Part shown: one piece after another, positions 22,079 through 24,829 of the stretch
Position numbering within the stretch: position 1 is the first letter of the stretch
How the letters are laid out: each line of letters begins with the position of its first letter
IMG/VR virus record: IMGVR_UViG_3300050821_005980
Span: 1 to 24,829 of that record
Source: a virus
Length of the DNA stretch: 24,829 nucleotides
Direction: 5' to 3' (one strand)
Notes under the pieces: generated by a model
What the model was told of the DNA's origin: nothing
What the model saw: only the letters and a program-made list of their open reading frames with translations
The model's database searches: none
Translations under genes and position numbers: made by a program

Positions 22079-22243
22079 TCAGGCTTTCTTATTCTTGTCC
22101 TTTTGGGATTGTTCCACGTGGAACACTTTGGCCTCTTGCTGCTTTTTATAATAGTGCCTCCGCTGGGCTTCGGCTTGACAGGCAAGGCAATATCTTTGCC
22201 CAAGTCTTCTTACAGGATTTGGACATTTGCAGCACAACTCCAT
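22079..22243 (-). CDS. 54-aa zinc-ribbon protein carrying parS in its gene
   Basis: A small protein with C4-x-x-C7 (CCKCPNP) and C19-x-x-C22 (RYCLACQAEAQRRHYYKK), a typical four-cysteine zinc knuckle or ribbon, followed by a basic helix and a Lys/Gln-rich tail. GGAGG lies six bases before the ATG, and the portal stop lies between them, so the start is firm. The segment KVFHVEQSQ near the end is encoded by the exact parS palindrome, so this stretch may be kept for its DNA rather than its protein. The zinc ribbon and basic tail could bind nucleic acid; the actual function is unknown. It is the last gene of the packaging operon, before a terminator. Confidence 0.8.
   Translation of the reverse strand: MELCCKCPNPVRRLGQRYCLACQAEAQRRHYYKKQQEAKVFHVEQSQKDKNKKA
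22110..22125. other. Canonical parS site (ParB/Spo0J-binding palindrome)
   Basis: The sequence TGTTCCACGTGGAACA is a perfect 16-bp palindrome with no mismatch. It is identical to one of the standard bacterial chromosomal parS sequences (consensus TGTTNCACGTGNAACA). Chromosomal ParB loads at such a site as a CTP-dependent clamp and slides over the flanking DNA. The site lies inside the zinc-ribbon gene and is the only CACGTG-centred palindrome I found in the window. No parA or parB gene is present here, so the binding protein would come from the host or from elsewhere in this genome. The match is certain; function in the phage is inference. Confidence 0.85.
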
Positions 22244-22245
22244 GG

Positions 22246-24537
22246 TTAATCCTCCAATGGGATGTTTTCGCCCGTGGAATAATCAATCGTTGGGAGCTTT
22301 TCCTCTTTGCCGGCTTGAGGCACCACCGCTCCGTTGTGGTTTGGATGAAAGTTTATTGGTAAGGCTGACACTGGCACATCTTGAGAATTGCAGCCGTAAA
22401 TCTCACCATCCATGATAACGAAATCTTCGCATCCAATCACATCGCACATCGTTATTCCCATTTTCTTGTACGCCTCGGTATTGATGGCGTCTTGGAGGTG
22501 GGCCACTTCGGTGCGAGCTATCAGCTGGGCATGCTCCTTGGCGATGCCTTCAAAAGTCTTGGTGATTCCAGTAAAGGAGCCATCCGCCGTTCCATTGGCG
22601 ATCTCATAAGGGCTTAAGCCGAGCTGGCCACCTTCCTCGATCAAGGCCGCCAATTTATCTTTCAATGTCTGATCCATCCACTTCACGCGCTGCGCCAAGC
22701 TCAAGGCCACGTCCGCAACTTCGGGGCTGTCCTCGGTGAATGCGCTCATGTCGATTTCAAATATTGAACTGGCATCCTGGGCCGCCGTGGCTATCTGGAC
22801 AAGATAGGCGTCTTGGGCATCGCTTTGGATTCCTGCCGTGGTCCCGCTATCATCATAGGCCTTGAGCATCGAGCCGATCAAAGGATGGATGCTCTTCTTA
22901 CCGATGGCTTTGCCTTTGTGCCTAGCGAGCATCGCCGTGGCGGCCTTGGATCCAAAAGCCTTGATGTGTTTCTCAAAAATCGGAGCAATTTCCTTTTCGA
23001 TCTTTGGCCGGGCGGCTTTCAGGGCATCTAAGATCCGGCGTTGCTTCTTAGTGCCTTTGGGAAAAGAGCTGACGCTCTTCTTGGTGAGTGCTGGAGGTTT
23101 TGAAAGTTTTCCAGGCGGAGGCGCTGGAATGTGCGGTTGCGGCGAAGTGTTGGCAACGGCATCGGCTGGCTTCGGTGCTCCAGGTGCGGCGGGTGCTGGC
23201 TTGGGTTGCTCTGCCTGAATTGATGCCGCCAATTTTGTTTGAGCAATCGCTCCAACGCCTTCCTCGATCACGCTTTGCATGCCATAAACATAATGCTTGT
23301 CCATCGCCGGATCTTTAACGCGAGTCATTTGGAGGAATTTCTCCCGAGCATCATTGGGAGAGAGTGCTCCGCCTTCCAATCCATTCTTCATCATAACGGC
23401 CATGGTCTCAGGGTCCATCACATCGACGCGAGGCCACACGAAAGTAAATTCAGGATTGAAGAGCTTAACAATGTCGTTCATGGCCGGAGTAAGGCGCTGC
23501 ATCATCGGCCAGATGGCGTTCTTGAGGAAAAGTTGTTGCTGGACCGTGGCCGTGGCTCGGTTCACATCTCCGAGTATCCCCATGATCATCGGAGGCACGC
23601 CCATCATGCCGCCAATGTTTCGGCTCACGCTTTCGCGGGTGACTTTATAATCTGCTTCCTTTGGCTGGGAGCCGTTGGCCTGTGTGTTGAGCTTGGCGTT
23701 TCCTGTAAGCAACAAAACTCGGTGGGCATTCTCGCTGCCCATGTGGGATTCGATGATTTTGTTTTTCATCTCCTTGAGCTTATCGGCATCCTCATCAAGT
23801 CCCTCGAGCACCGTGGAAAGGCGGCCACCCTGGCGAAACATTTGGATGTTTGATTCCATCGAGCGGAAATCCATCTCAAGGCTTTGCTGTAGGAGTTGGA
23901 CCATGCCCAAGCCTTGGTAATCGGTGTAGGCGTTCGGCAACTTAATATGGATAACCCGATCAGGGGGAAAGACATATCGGCGGCCATCCTCGGCATAATG
24001 CAAATACCCTTGGATCGGTGCCGTTGGGAAATCATCGCGGATTGGCTGGGTGCGGTCACTTCGGAGGATCCATAAGGCCATAGGTGTTCCTGCCATCGAC
24101 AAGGGATCTTTCAGGATGTAGAGATTGCCGGTGGGTAACAAAATCCAGATGGCCGTTTCGATCCAGCTTTGCCAAGAATGGAGTCCGTTGGGACGGTTAA
24201 GCAAAACATTTACGGGTGCATCCACATCATCAATTATTTTTGGCTCAAGCGTCTTGTCCGCATTCAATTCAACTTTCCAATCCGATGCCCCAACTTCCCG
24301 GCTGATCGCATTCACGGCAATTGCAAACTCTTCGGCTTGCTCAATAGTCCGCAGCGCCTCATATCTAGCACCATAGCGCCCGCCGTCAACCTGAAATCTT
24401 TGCTTATTGGGCAGAAAATAATCTGTGGTGTAAATCCAGAATGAGTTTGCAGCTTGGCCAAAGCTCCCGCTCGTGGCATAAGAGCTTGCGGCCTTTTGAA
24501 AGCCGCCCTTGATGCCGTCCCAAAAACTTTTGGCCAT
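22246..24537 (-). CDS. Portal protein fused to Mu gpF-like head morphogenesis domain
   Basis: A 763-aa protein. Residues 1-420 match HK97-type portals: an N-terminal helical part, then LNRPNGLHSWQSWIETAIWI, VIHIKLPNAYTDYQGLGMVQ and NIGGMMGVPPMIMGILGDVN. The portal forms the twelve-fold ring through which DNA enters the head. Residues about 425-500 are a Pro/Ala/Lys linker. Residues about 590-745 carry a Mu gpF-like domain with LIARTEVAHLQDAINTEAYK and a late FHPNHNGAVVP segment that corresponds to the usual 'HPNCRC' ending. The final Cys of that motif is replaced here. The two functions are normally encoded by separate genes, although portal-gpF fusions are known in some phages. AAGGAG precedes the ATG. 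Confidence 0.88.
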   Translation of the reverse strand: MAKSFWDGIKGGFQKAASSYATSGSFGQAANSFWIYTTDYFLPNKQRFQVDGGRYGARYEALRTIEQAEEFAIAVNAISREVGASDWKVELNADKTLEPKIIDDVDAPVNVLLNRPNGLHSWQSWIETAIWILLPTGNLYILKDPLSMAGTPMALWILRSDRTQPIRDDFPTAPIQGYLHYAEDGRRYVFPPDRVIHIKLPNAYTDYQGLGMVQLLQQSLEMDFRSMESNIQMFRQGGRLSTVLEGLDEDADKLKEMKNKIIESHMGSENAHRVLLLTGNAKLNTQANGSQPKEADYKVTRESVSRNIGGMMGVPPMIMGILGDVNRATATVQQQLFLKNAIWPMMQRLTPAMNDIVKLFNPEFTFVWPRVDVMDPETMAVMMKNGLEGGALSPNDAREKFLQMTRVKDPAMDKHYVYGMQSVIEEGVGAIAQTKLAASIQAEQPKPAPAAPGAPKPADAVANTSPQPHIPAPPPGKLSKPPALTKKSVSSFPKGTKKQRRILDALKAARPKIEKEIAPIFEKHIKAFGSKAATAMLARHKGKAIGKKSIHPLIGSMLKAYDDSGTTAGIQSDAQDAYLVQIATAAQDASSIFEIDMSAFTEDSPEVADVALSLAQRVKWMDQTLKDKLAALIEEGGQLGLSPYEIANGTADGSFTGITKTFEGIAKEHAQLIARTEVAHLQDAINTEAYKKMGITMCDVIGCEDFVIMDGEIYGCNSQDVPVSALPINFHPNHNGAVVPQAGKEEKLPTIDYSTGENIPLED

Positions 24538-24546
24538 GATGGCTCC

Positions 24547-24723
24547 TTAGAGAGTTTTCTTAAACTCGCCCATAATGTTGGCCATGGCAAAAGCGATCAC
24601 CATGGCTTTTTGAATCTTTGAAATATTCGGATGGTCTCTAAAGAATTCTTCTTGGGCCTTTACAAAATCATCGCTCAAAAGTTTTCCGAGCTTTTTCTCA
24701 ACTTCAAAATCAGGTGGCGGCAT
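24547..24723 (-). CDS. Hypothetical 58-aa protein between terminase and portal genes
   Basis: A small helical protein, MPPPDFEVEKKLGKLLSDDF followed by a basic and then hydrophobic helix (KAMVIAFAMANIMGEF). GGAG lies six bases before the ATG. The gene exactly fills the gap between the terminase and portal genes. I do not recognise it. The hydrophobic stretch at residues 40-52 is too short and polar-flanked to be a confident membrane segment. Confidence 0.7.
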   Translation of the reverse strand: MPPPDFEVEKKLGKLLSDDFVKAQEEFFRDHPNISKIQKAMVIAFAMANIMGEFKKTL

Positions 24724-24732
24724 CTTAGCTCC

Positions 24733-24829
24733 TTAAACGTGAGCACCCGAGACAACGCTGGGCTCCATGTCCTCAATGATCGACCAAACCAGGGCATCGA
24801 CGCGATTTGGGCTTTGCGAGCTGACATCC
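24733..24829 (-). CDS. Terminase large subunit, C-terminal end only
   Basis: Only the last 31 codons are in the window; the gene runs off the right edge. The frame reads SSQSPNRVDALVWSIIEDME and ends ten bases before the next gene. The 'SPNR.DALVW.L' pattern is the typical C-terminal end of phage large terminases, where the nuclease domain ends. This subunit cuts and pumps DNA into the prohead through the portal. The position directly upstream of the portal agrees with this. Walker motifs and nuclease residues are outside the window. Confidence 0.75.
   Translation of the reverse strand, partial: DVSSQSPNRVDALVWSIIEDMEPSVVSGAHV

Overview
This window is the structural, lysis and early-gene half of a tailed double-stranded DNA phage or prophage, almost certainly a siphovirus. 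The virion is assigned from an HK97-type portal, protease and major capsid protein plus a tail tube and tape measure, with no contractile sheath seen. Every gene I can support lies on the minus strand and the genes are packed tightly, often with ATGA overlaps. No tRNA, rRNA, CRISPR array, insertion sequence, integrase or repressor is visible, and no gene-free stretch exceeds 300 bases. Most genes have a clear GGAG-type ribosome binding site. Three proteins carry Sec signal peptides and two of these have long Thr-Pro linkers. That suggests a diderm environmental bacterium as host; such linkers are common in Elusimicrobiota/Omnitrophota-like and Chloroflexota genomes. This host guess is weak.

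Layout in the direction of transcription, from high to low coordinates. (1) Packaging and head: terminase large subunit C-terminus (cut by the window edge), a 58-aa protein, a portal fused to a Mu gpF-like domain, a 54-aa zinc-ribbon protein, HK97-type prohead protease, major capsid protein, and a probable decoration protein. (2) Neck and tail: an unknown protein, a head-tail connector, a probable tail terminator, a 54-aa protein, the tail tube, an HK97 gp10-like protein, a 76-aa possible chaperone, the tape measure, a distal-tail-like protein, a tail hub/tip protein and a glycine-rich receptor-binding candidate. (3) Accessory surface genes: two large secreted proteins with Thr-Pro linkers, a membrane protein and a small secreted protein. 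(4) Lysis: a GH108-type endolysin, a holin candidate and a patatin-like phospholipase. (5) A near-consensus sigma70-type promoter starts an early operon: an HTP.PW protein, a 24-codon mini-ORF, small unknown proteins, a MazG-like pyrophosphohydrolase, a RecT-like annealing protein and a Cas4/DUF2800-like nuclease (cut by the window edge).

The most striking item is an exact 16-bp palindrome, TGTTCCACGTGGAACA at 22110..22125. It is identical to the canonical bacterial chromosomal parS site bound by ParB/Spo0J. It lies inside the zinc-ribbon gene, where it encodes Val-Phe-His-Val-Glu-Gln, at the boundary between the packaging and head operons. No parA or parB gene is in the window, so the simplest hypothesis is that the phage recruits the host ParB. 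Other notable points are a patatin phospholipase translationally coupled to the holin, three exported proteins between the tail and lysis modules, hairpin terminators placed directly against downstream ribosome binding sites, and a possible internal scaffold start within the protease gene.
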